From the NCBI GenBank assembly GCA_965205255.1, contig OZ242051.1, positions 2,294,001-2,358,000 of the forward strand: 64,000 nt of DNA. The letters run 5' to 3'. This DNA comes from G965205255 sp965205255 (lineage in GTDB: Bacteria; Pseudomonadota; Gammaproteobacteria; Pseudomonadales; Endozoicomonadaceae). Under the pieces are notes generated by a model. It did no database searches. It saw nothing but the letters and a program-made list of their open reading frames with translations, and had not been told where the DNA came from. The number at the start of each line of letters is the position of its first letter. Positions within the stretch are counted from its first letter, which is position 1. A program made the position numbers and the translations under genes. Positions 18,414-25,466 of the stretch are shown in pieces.

Positions 18414-18893
18414 TTACTCCTGGGTAAGGCTGCTTAACATGTTTTCAGCCCGAAGCTTCTCATCCTTGAACTCTTTCTGGTCAGCTGCCCATTCAATTGC
18501 TGTTTTGTAAGCAACTTTGGCTGATTCAATATTGTCCATACCCAGATGGCATTCGCCAATGTAAAGCATTGATCTTGGATCATTCATATCCATGGTTGCT
18601 GCAAACCCAAAGAAGTCGATTGCCTTTTCATAAGCTTTCATCATCAACTGACAAGCCCCCAAACCAAGATAATATTTGGCGTTATAGTGATCATAAAAAC
18701 AAAGAAACTGAAAAACCTTGGTCGCTTCTTCATATTTATCATTTTGATAGAGGTTAAATGCAACACCATACACAGACTCCATGGTGTCATCACTTAAATT
18801 TTTTAATTCTTTAAATGTTCCGCCATTACCGAAATACTCTGTAAGCATTCCTTCATCAATACCTGTAAAACCTGAGTTTGTTGAGTTTTCCAT
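18414..18893 (-). CDS. sycD: SycD/LcrH-type class II T3SS chaperone
   Basis: 159 residues of TPR repeats: VYGVAFNLYQNDKYEEATKV, YYLGLGACQLMMKAYEKAID and LYIGECHLGMDNIESAKVAY. This is the usual length and layout of LcrH/SycD/IpgC, which keeps the two hydrophobic translocators soluble before secretion. It lies between the tip protein and SctE genes as lcrH does in lcrGVH-yopBD. The ATG at 18893 is preferred, because GGAG sits 7 bases upstream; an ATG at 18899 would be too close to it. Confidence 0.93.
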   Translation of the reverse strand: MENSTNSGFTGIDEGMLTEYFGNGGTFKELKNLSDDTMESVYGVAFNLYQNDKYEEATKVFQFLCFYDHYNAKYYLGLGACQLMMKAYEKAIDFFGFAATMDMNDPRSMLYIGECHLGMDNIESAKVAYKTAIEWAADQKEFKDEKLRAENMLSSLTQE

Positions 18894-18914
18894 ATCCATT
18901 CTCCAATAAGAATG

Positions 18915-19508
18915 TTAAATGTTTTTAATAATACTATCTCCACCACGATAATATTTTGAGATGAATTGCGATAACATCTCAAAGGTTTGATTAAATTTAC
19001 CGGAAGCAGATTGTAATTTTGTCATGGCAAGCTGAGACGTACTGGTTAAACTCTCACTCCAGCCTTTCAGATTTTCAATAGCTAGATCCCATTGAGTACT
19101 ATTTAGCTCAGTCGGCATTTCTCCACTTTTTTTATCTCCCCAAGGAATATCGTTAGCTTTGAAAAAGTTCTTAATGTCATCGGTCATGACAGTTTTGTCA
19201 TCTTCCGTGGCATCCTTTTTTTGGTTTCGTGCTTTAGCCATTATGTTGTTGGCATCTTTTAACTGAGAATTCTTGCCACGAATTTCGTCTACCTGTTCTC
19301 TGAGCTGACCTTCAAGCAATTCTGCCCGCTCGGTCATGATCGCCATCATCAATGCATCTAATGGCACTCGTTCTCCAGTGTTTGCTGATGAATTTATTTG
19401 TTCAGCATTTTGGCTTAATAAAAAATCAGAAGAACTGCGACTCTGATTGAGATTGATATTTGGTTGACTGGCATTAGCTCCATGAATGCCACCTCCTGCA
19501 TTTGGCAT
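18915..19508 (-). CDS. Putative T3SS tip/filament protein (SctA, EspA/LcrV position)
   Basis: 197 residues. The N-terminus is Asn/Ser/Gly-rich, the middle is a coiled coil (ELLEGQLREQVDEIRGKNSQ), and the C-terminal helix (SLTSTSQLAMTKLQSASGKF then NQTFEMLSQFISKYYRGGDS) resembles the C-terminal coiled coil of EspA/SseB and LcrV proteins. It occupies the lcrV slot directly upstream of the SycD chaperone and the translocators, but at this size it is closer to EspA (about 190) than LcrV (about 330). It would form the needle tip or filament that docks the translocon. It has a strong GGGAGA ribosome site 7 bases from ATG. The function is inferred from position and coiled coils. Confidence 0.65.
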   Translation of the reverse strand: MPNAGGGIHGANASQPNINLNQSRSSSDFLLSQNAEQINSSANTGERVPLDALMMAIMTERAELLEGQLREQVDEIRGKNSQLKDANNIMAKARNQKKDATEDDKTVMTDDIKNFFKANDIPWGDKKSGEMPTELNSTQWDLAIENLKGWSESLTSTSQLAMTKLQSASGKFNQTFEMLSQFISKYYRGGDSIIKNI

Positions 19509-19522
19509 TATTTATTCTCCCA

Positions 19523-21229
19523 CTATTCCTGTTTTTCTTTGATTGATCTTGCAAAGCCTGACAGAAATTCATTTACACCTTTAATAAATTTATTGTTTAC
19601 CATTCCCTCGCTTTTTTGATCAGCAGGAGGTGTTAAACGGGCTGCCAATTTTTCTAAATTATGAGTCGCTTTTGTAGCAATTTTGGCCGCATCAACTCTC
19701 TCATTATTGCGAATGGCTTCAATGGTTAACCGTAATGCTTCGCGTTTAAAAGATATTCTCAAGGCCACTAATTCTTTACTTTTTATTTGACTTACTGCTG
19801 AATGTTTTTTGGCATCACTACCTTCTTTCCACAAATAAAAATCATAGCCCACCGCAATTTGCGAATAAGTGTGATAGAAGCTCTTTAGTTGCTCCTCGTT
19901 AAAACTTTCATCATTAAGAGCATTTTCAACATTGAGTTCTTCAAAATCCCTCTCTGTTAGTTTGCCTGATGCAGATAGGTTTTCATCTTTTAGAAAACGA
20001 ATGGTTTCACTCATACCTTTAGAGTCAGGTTTAACCTTTAATAAATGTACGCTAGCCTCTTGATCTTTAAGATTTTCTCTAAGCTTTTCGGTAGCTTTCC
20101 AATCCTCATAACCCGGATCACTAGGTTTTAGGGACGGTAACAATTGCTCTGTGGCCAATCTGGAATGTTTAACTTTAAAATCGTCAGAATTAGTTCCTTC
20201 TGCACTTGCTATTCCCACTGATTTATTGGCAACTGTGCTAGAAGTTAATGTCGATGTTGCTGTATCAGTCGATGTTGCTGCATCGGTCGATGTTGTTGTA
20301 TTGGTTGATGTAGAAGCAGAGCTCCTTATTGTTGGCTGAGCATTTTTAGCAGCGTTTTTATCTGTAGAAGGCTTGTCTGTTAATACCGGCTCTGAAAGTG
20401 GAGATGTTGTTTCTGTTTGAACTTCATTATTTGCTGTTTTTTTTGGGTCTGACTCAACAGGTTTGTCTTTTTCATCGGTTTCTTTTTTCTTTTCATTTGC
20501 TGGATTTTCAGGGGGTTCACCTAGAGGTGGGGTTTCCAGCTTTGGCATTTCGCCACCAAGTAAGTCTGATACACCACAACCAAGCATAATAATGCCAGGT
20601 GCCGCCAGAATAAATACAGCAGGAAAGGCAATACCTCCGGCTATACCACCTACCAGCACAGCAAAACCTACAACCGTTAGAATCTGAGCTTTGTTATCTT
20701 TAATTTTACTTAGCACTGCCCCAAAAAATTTCTTTGCCTTGCCCGCAACATTCTTGCCATGTTTTTTTTCTACCTCCTCAACCAGTTTTTCTGCACTGGA
20801 TTCAGGGTTATCACCTGCTTCAATTAATAGAGTACCATCAGGTGCATTAAGTACATTTGCACTACTGGCCTCGGGTGTTAAAGGCATTTCATGAGACTCT
20901 TTTTTCAGTGATGGATCTTCTTCAAGATCTGGCTCTTCTTCAATAAGCAACCTGCCATTGGGTGTGTTAACCAGAGTCGCTTTTTTTGCCTGAATAGTTG
21001 GCAAAGTGCTGTTTTCATCTTGATCAGCGGACTTGGCTTGACGTTCCCCCAAAGGCTTATTATTGGGTTTATGTTTTACTGTATCAGCAGATAGATGCTT
21101 GTATTTTGGTTCAATAACCGTTGCCTTTTTCCCCAATTCTCCAAAAGGAGAAGACTGTTCTCCTTCTGGCTTTAAGCCACTAGGCAACAAAGGCTGTTTG
21201 TGTTCCGGAGGAGAACTACTGATTGACAT
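19523..21229 (-). CDS. Putative T3SS-associated secreted protein with hydrophobic hairpin
   Basis: 568 residues, first gene of the block. Residues 1-170 are Pro/Ser/Lys-rich and disordered. Two related segments, LVNTPNGRLLIEEEPD and VLNAPDGTLLIEAGDN, form an internal repeat. Residues about 185-225 are a hydrophobic pair of helices (AQILTVVGFAVLVGGIAGGI and PAVFILAAPGIIMLGCGVSD). Residues 230-350 are low-complexity with a Ser/Thr repeat (TSTNTTTSTDAATSTDTATS). The last 200 residues are helical and charged. I do not recognise a family. A disordered start and position suggest a secreted effector or a third translocon component. ATG at 21229 (GGAG 7 bases upstream) is preferred to the TTG at 21241. 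It is divergent from ppa. Confidence 0.6.
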   Translation of the reverse strand: MSISSSPPEHKQPLLPSGLKPEGEQSSPFGELGKKATVIEPKYKHLSADTVKHKPNNKPLGERQAKSADQDENSTLPTIQAKKATLVNTPNGRLLIEEEPDLEEDPSLKKESHEMPLTPEASSANVLNAPDGTLLIEAGDNPESSAEKLVEEVEKKHGKNVAGKAKKFFGAVLSKIKDNKAQILTVVGFAVLVGGIAGGIAFPAVFILAAPGIIMLGCGVSDLLGGEMPKLETPPLGEPPENPANEKKKETDEKDKPVESDPKKTANNEVQTETTSPLSEPVLTDKPSTDKNAAKNAQPTIRSSASTSTNTTTSTDAATSTDTATSTLTSSTVANKSVGIASAEGTNSDDFKVKHSRLATEQLLPSLKPSDPGYEDWKATEKLRENLKDQEASVHLLKVKPDSKGMSETIRFLKDENLSASGKLTERDFEELNVENALNDESFNEEQLKSFYHTYSQIAVGYDFYLWKEGSDAKKHSAVSQIKSKELVALRISFKREALRLTIEAIRNNERVDAAKIATKATHNLEKLAARLTPPADQKSEGMVNNKFIKGVNEFLSGFARSIKEKQE

Positions 21230-21298
21230 AAACCACTCCAAAAAGTATTCGTTTCATAGGTTGTACCCACAAAAAGCTCGCTAAGAAAAAATTCTGTT

Positions 21299-21331
21299 TG
21301 TGGATAAGTTATCGTCAGCTGTTGTGAATAA
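21299..21331 (-). promoter_or_regulatory. Two DnaA boxes between the T3SS block and ppa
   Basis: Minus-strand TTATCCACA at 21299-21307 (perfect consensus) and TTATTCACA at 21323-21331 (fits TTATNCACA). They have the same orientation and are 24 bases apart, in the shared upstream region of the T3SS block and ppa. A chance hit is possible in AT-rich DNA, but two within 33 bases is notable. Confidence 0.5.
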
Positions 21332-21372
21332 CTTAGAGTGGTCAGTTAAATGATTTAAACAACAATAAAAAA

Positions 21373-21400
21373 TTGACAGTTGGGTCATTCAAGATAGAAT
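21373..21400 (+). promoter_or_regulatory. Probable sigma-70 promoter of ppa
   Basis: TTGACA at 21373-21378, a 16-base spacer, then TAGAAT at 21395-21400, about 80 bases before the ppa ATG. The -35 box is perfect and the -10 box matches five of six positions. No other pair of this quality is seen in the region. Confidence 0.6.
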
Positions 21401-21478
21401 AATACGGATTTCAGATAACAAGCATCTGTCCCAATATCTTTCCTATCTATTATTTATGTTTACTAAGGAAAACATTTT

Positions 21479-22009
21479 ATGAGTTTTAATAATATTCCTG
21501 CTGGTAAATCATTACCTGATGACTTTAATGTAGTGATTGAAATCTCGGCTAATGCCAATCCAGTCAAGTATGAAGTTGATAAAGACATGAATGCACTAGT
21601 TGTTGATCGCTTTATGACAGCTCCTATGTTTTATCCCGCTAACTATGGGTATATTCCACAAACTCTGGCAGATGATGGTGATCCACTGGATGTGTTAGTT
21701 GTAACACCTTATCCGGTTGTTCCTGGCTCTGTAATTCGTAGCAGGGTCATCGGTGTGCTTAATATGACTGATGAAAGTGGAGAAGACGTAAAATTAATAG
21801 CCGTTCCTCACGAAAAACTTTCAACACTTTATAAAGATGTTAAGGAATACTCGGACTTGCCTGAATTATTGCGGAATCAAATTAAGCATTTTTTCGAACA
21901 CTACAAAGAGCTGGAAGCGGATAAATGGGTAAAAATAGAATCTTGGGATAGTGCAGATGCGGCACGTCAAATGATTATGAGCGCTGTTGCAACATACGAA
22001 AGTCAGTAG
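21479..22009 (+). CDS. ppa: Inorganic pyrophosphatase (family I)
   Basis: 176 residues, identical in length to E. coli Ppa. It hydrolyses pyrophosphate to two phosphates in the cytoplasm. Signatures: KYEVDKDMNALVVDRF, MFYPANYGYIPQTLADDGDP with the conserved YGYIP and DGDPLDVLV (the metal-binding aspartates), and the later DVKLIAVP. The ribosome site (AAGGAAAA) is 7 bases from the ATG. It is a single-gene unit with its own promoter. Confidence 0.98.
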   Translation: MSFNNIPAGKSLPDDFNVVIEISANANPVKYEVDKDMNALVVDRFMTAPMFYPANYGYIPQTLADDGDPLDVLVVTPYPVVPGSVIRSRVIGVLNMTDESGEDVKLIAVPHEKLSTLYKDVKEYSDLPELLRNQIKHFFEHYKELEADKWVKIESWDSADAARQMIMSAVATYESQ

Positions 22010-22216
22010 TGACTAGAGCCAGATCAGACACAAGGCTTGCACCCTTCATTTTGCACTTTTTTTCTAGTCTTTCTGTTGCGTGATAAAGCCTTTCAGCGGA
22101 TTTTATCATTACTTGTACTTTAATAGTTAGAATCAGACTTGCCTCATAAAATGTATACAAAATATACATCTTGAACAAAGTTTTCGAGTCATATATTTTT
22201 TCTCTTCTGATGGATT

Positions 22217-22371
22217 TATACAAAAACCTGTTTCTAACTACTATTATAAGCATGCTTTTATGACTTGCTGTTAAACGCAAAGTAGTGAGTAAGCCTGCGA
22301 TGAGTTTCAACGCATAACAGCACGATTAGAAAAGTAGCGCAATAAGAAGTTAAAAGCAGGTTGTAGTATTA
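22217..22371 (+). repeat. Dispersed inverted-repeat element, copy 6
   Basis: About 155 bp. It starts 'tatacaaaaacctgtttcta' and ends 'gttaaaagcaggttgtagta' + 'tta'. It lies 60 bases upstream of the orphan gene at 22431 and has the same orientation as copy 7 downstream of that gene. Confidence 0.93.
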
Positions 22372-22430
22372 TTGAACAGATATTCTAACAACCATTGTGT
22401 GATAAAAAATGTGTTAGCGTAATATCATAT

Positions 22431-23225
22431 ATGTTTATTGCAGATAGCCGAAATTTACTCTTAAAATGGTTTTATTTTTTGTGTGTGATGATATCTTTAG
22501 ACGGAAACTGCTCACATGGCCGTGATGACAATATTAAAACAAAAAACATAAACAACTTATATGTCCCTCAAACCCTTGATGAATTTGAAGAGCGCTTACG
22601 TCAATTAATACCACAGCTTATTGTTACAAAAACATATAAGGGAGGGGCAAAGGTTTCTTATTTGCGTTTAGCGACCTCAAGGCAGCCCAATCAGGCTTTT
22701 TTAGCATTGAAAAAGGTTTTCCAAAAAAACGTTTTATGCGACACAGAAACTATACTTGTTGCTTTTTACGTAAAGCAAAAACTCCTTCCTCTTGAAGAAA
22801 TATTTATGTTTTTACTTGCAAGAAAAGAAACTGATCCTGATGAGAGTCTTTCCGAAGATGATCAATATGAATATTATATGTGGAAACTGCTTTCACTATG
22901 TGGAGAGCCTCAAATAAATAACCTAAATTTGGAATTAACAGAAATTTTAAATATAAATCAGTACGCTATAGTACGGGTAGAAAAGCATATAGGTATAATA
23001 TTCAGAGCAAAAAAGAATCTTTTTCTCACCTCTGAATGCTACACAGACGCAGATATTTATTTTACCTGCCGTAAAATGAAAAAATCAAAAACTTTGGGTG
23101 ATCTATGGGGTAAAGACATGTGGGTTCATTCATTTGTTCTACTCAATGATTTAGCAAAACCACTGCCCATTATTCAGGGTTCACAAGCCCATTTGTTCTG
23201 TATACGACGTAAAATAATTCACTAA
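22431..23225 (+). CDS. Orphan protein of unknown function, possibly exported
   Basis: 264 residues from ATG 22431. An earlier in-frame TTG at 22395 would add 12 residues; neither has a clear ribosome site. Residues 9-24 are hydrophobic (LLLKWFYFLCVMISLD) and could be a signal peptide or anchor, followed by SHGRDDN. The rest is mixed and soluble, with acidic patches (ETDPDESLSEDDQYEYY). There are six further cysteines or so, with no obvious pairing. I recognise no motif. The gene is strongly AT-rich and sits alone between two same-orientation copies of the dispersed element, which suggests acquired cargo. Confidence 0.6.
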   Translation: MFIADSRNLLLKWFYFLCVMISLDGNCSHGRDDNIKTKNINNLYVPQTLDEFEERLRQLIPQLIVTKTYKGGAKVSYLRLATSRQPNQAFLALKKVFQKNVLCDTETILVAFYVKQKLLPLEEIFMFLLARKETDPDESLSEDDQYEYYMWKLLSLCGEPQINNLNLELTEILNINQYAIVRVEKHIGIIFRAKKNLFLTSECYTDADIYFTCRKMKKSKTLGDLWGKDMWVHSFVLLNDLAKPLPIIQGSQAHLFCIRRKIIH

Positions 23226-23253
23226 AAAAAGAGGCCTGTAAAAATATTCGGCA

Positions 23254-23417
23254 TTATACCAAAATCTGTTTATAACTACTGTTATGAGCATGCTTTTATG
23301 GCTTGCTATTAAAGGCGGAGTGACAAGTAATCCAGCAACTATTGTGAGAGATTCAACGCATAACAGCAAAATTAGAAAAGTAGCGCAATAAGAAGTTAGA
23401 ACTAGATTTTGGTATTA
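23254..23417 (+). repeat. Dispersed inverted-repeat element, copy 7
   Basis: 164 bp. It starts 'ttataccaaaatctgtttat' and ends 'gttagaactagattttggta' + 'tta'. It lies 28 bases after the orphan gene's stop codon and 40 bases before the end of aroB. Confidence 0.95.
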
Positions 23418-23457
23418 GTGAATGATCGGTAATTTTTTGCGTTCCGGCGCTCAAAAT

Positions 23458-24543
23458 TTATTTACTCCGGAAAAACGCAAATATTGTCGCATTGACTTTA
23501 TCTTGATCAAAAGCTGATGTCACAAATGCATCACCAATACCCTTAAGTAATACTAAACGCAATCGACCATCATTCACTTTTTTATCCTGAAGTAATGAGT
23601 TACAGTATGATTTTCTGTTAATCTCTGCAGGAATAGTTGTAGGTAGCTTAAACTTCTTCAGTAGCTTTTCTAATACGTATTTTTCAGCCACATCGAGATA
23701 ACCCAATTCTGAAGAAAGCTCCATTGCCATCATCATGCCTACAGCGACGGCTTCACCATGTAGCAGTCCTTTATACTGTTGCTCTGTTTCAATTGCATGA
23801 CCAAAAGTATGACCTAAGTTTAATATTGCTCGCCTACTGTTTTCTTTTTCATCTTTTTCAACAATTTTAGCCTTATGATGACAGCAGCGGTATACCATTT
23901 CCATAAGCTTTTCTGGTTCTTTCTTTTGTATTTTCTCTGTATTGTCAAGCAACCATTTATAAAATTCAACATCACAGATTAACCCGTATTTGATGACTTC
24001 TGCCATACCTGCCTGAAATTCTCTTTCTGGTAATGTTGTTAATAACTCAATATCTGCAAACACGCAAACCGGCTGATAAAAGGAACCAATCATGTTTTTT
24101 CCTAAGGGATGATTCACTGCCGTTTTGCCTCCTACAGAAGAATCCACCTGAGAAAGCAGAGTTGTAGGTATTTGAATAAAATTCACCCCTCTTCGATAGC
24201 ATGCGGCAGCAAAGCCGGTAATGTCGCCAACCACTCCGCCACCTAAAGCGATAAGTGTTGTTGTTCTGTCACATTTGCGCGACATAAGGTGATCAAAAAT
24301 ATGCGTTAGTGTTTCCATAGTTTTCCATTGTTCACCATCGGGAAGAATGACTTCGCTTAGAGAATAATCACTCAGCGCCATTTTAACTTTGGTTAAATAT
24401 AAGGGTGCTATGGTTTGGTTGGTGACAATCACCACCTTTTTACCTTGAATATATGGAATGAACAAATTAGCATTGGATACCAAATGCTCTCCAATGAAGA
24501 CTGGATAACTTCTTTCACCAAGAGATACTGTAAGTGATTGCAT
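23458..24543 (-). CDS. aroB: 3-dehydroquinate synthase
   Basis: 361 residues, the usual length. It converts DAHP to 3-dehydroquinate, the second step of the shikimate pathway, using NAD and a divalent metal. LPDGEQWKTMETL, ALGGGVVGDITGFAA (NAD-binding glycines), QIPTTLLSQVDSSVGGKTAVN and the metal-site segment LNLGHTFGHAIE are all present. It follows aroK in the leftward pil-aro run, but a repeat copy has entered the gap, so co-transcription with aroK may be altered. Confidence 0.98.
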   Translation of the reverse strand: MQSLTVSLGERSYPVFIGEHLVSNANLFIPYIQGKKVVIVTNQTIAPLYLTKVKMALSDYSLSEVILPDGEQWKTMETLTHIFDHLMSRKCDRTTTLIALGGGVVGDITGFAAACYRRGVNFIQIPTTLLSQVDSSVGGKTAVNHPLGKNMIGSFYQPVCVFADIELLTTLPEREFQAGMAEVIKYGLICDVEFYKWLLDNTEKIQKKEPEKLMEMVYRCCHHKAKIVEKDEKENSRRAILNLGHTFGHAIETEQQYKGLLHGEAVAVGMMMAMELSSELGYLDVAEKYVLEKLLKKFKLPTTIPAEINRKSYCNSLLQDKKVNDGRLRLVLLKGIGDAFVTSAFDQDKVNATIFAFFRSK

Positions 24544-24587
24544 AATGGCTCAATTAACGATTAAACACAAAAAAACTCATATACCAG

Positions 24588-24749
24588 TTATACCAACACC
24601 TGTTTCTAACTTCTTATTACACTACTTTTCTGATCTTGCTATTATGCGATAAAGCTCCTTGAAATAGCAGGTTTACTTGTCACTTCATCTTTAACAGCAA
24701 GCCATAAAAGCATACTCATAATAGTAGTTATGAAATAGGTTTTGTATTA
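24588..24749 (-). repeat. Dispersed inverted-repeat element, copy 8 (supplies aroK stop)
   Basis: 162 bp in inverted orientation between aroK and aroB. It starts 'ttataccaacacctgtttct' and ends 'tagttatgaaataggttttg' + 'tatta'. The last three bases (tta, 24747-24749) are the TAA stop codon of aroK on the minus strand. Confidence 0.93.
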
Positions 24750-25265
24750 CATATCCAGCACTTTGATGATTTCTTCAATATTTGAATGCTGGGCACCTGC
24801 ATCAGTATTAATTGTAATATCGGCCAATGAATAATAGAGCGCCCTGCGCTGTAAATAGATATCACTTAAAATTTTAAACCGGTCAACACCGTTTTGTAAC
24901 AAAGGTCTGCGCTTGTCTTTGCTTGTGCGCTCTGCCTGAGTTTCAACAGAGGTTTCCAGAAATACAACAAATCCTGAATTGGTGATCAATCGTTGATTTT
25001 CCGGCCTTAATACAGAGCCTCCGCCAGTAGCTATTACCAGAGTTTCATTACTCTGACTCAGCTCTCTCAGCAATAAGGTTTCCCTTTGTCTGAAACCCTC
25101 CTCCCCTTCTTTATCGAATATCCATCCAATAGAAACACCACTGCGCATTTCTACTTCTCGGTCTATATCAAGAAAAGGGAGATTCAGCCTCTGCGCCAGA
25201 ATTCGACCTAACGTACTCTTTCCTGCCCCCATTGGGCCTATCAAATAAACAGTTTTTAAAGCCAT
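24747..25265 (-). CDS. aroK: Shikimate kinase I
   Basis: 172 residues from the ATG at 25265, the AroK length. An upstream TTG would add 48 hydrophobic residues with no counterpart in the family, so it is not used. It phosphorylates shikimate with ATP. YLIGPMGAGKSTLGRIL is the Walker A loop, FLDIDREVEMRSG the shikimate-binding DxD segment, FRQRETLLL and VIATGGGSVL the second substrate site, and DKRRPLL the LID. The normal aroK-aroB order downstream of pilQ is kept. The TAA stop lies in the end of a dispersed repeat. Confidence 0.96.
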   Translation of the reverse strand: MALKTVYLIGPMGAGKSTLGRILAQRLNLPFLDIDREVEMRSGVSIGWIFDKEGEEGFRQRETLLLRELSQSNETLVIATGGGSVLRPENQRLITNSGFVVFLETSVETQAERTSKDKRRPLLQNGVDRFKILSDIYLQRRALYYSLADITINTDAGAQHSNIEEIIKVLDM

Positions 25266-25466
25266 AAATGCCAATAGTATTAAAAATTGAATAAATTGTG
25301 AGATATACACAAAAGAAATCAAAATACCGGAATTTTCATGGTGCATCAATCTGATACAGATCACCTGTACTAGAATTTTTTTATTCCGGAGGACAGCATA
25401 TATCCACACTTTAAGTTATGTCGTGCATAGTATGCACCTTACTACAAAAAGAGGTGCAATACATGA

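Noticed and set aside
19523..21229. Plus-strand frames inside the 568-residue T3SS-associated gene
   Set aside because: They mirror Ser/Thr/Asp repeat codons of the real gene and lack start signals.
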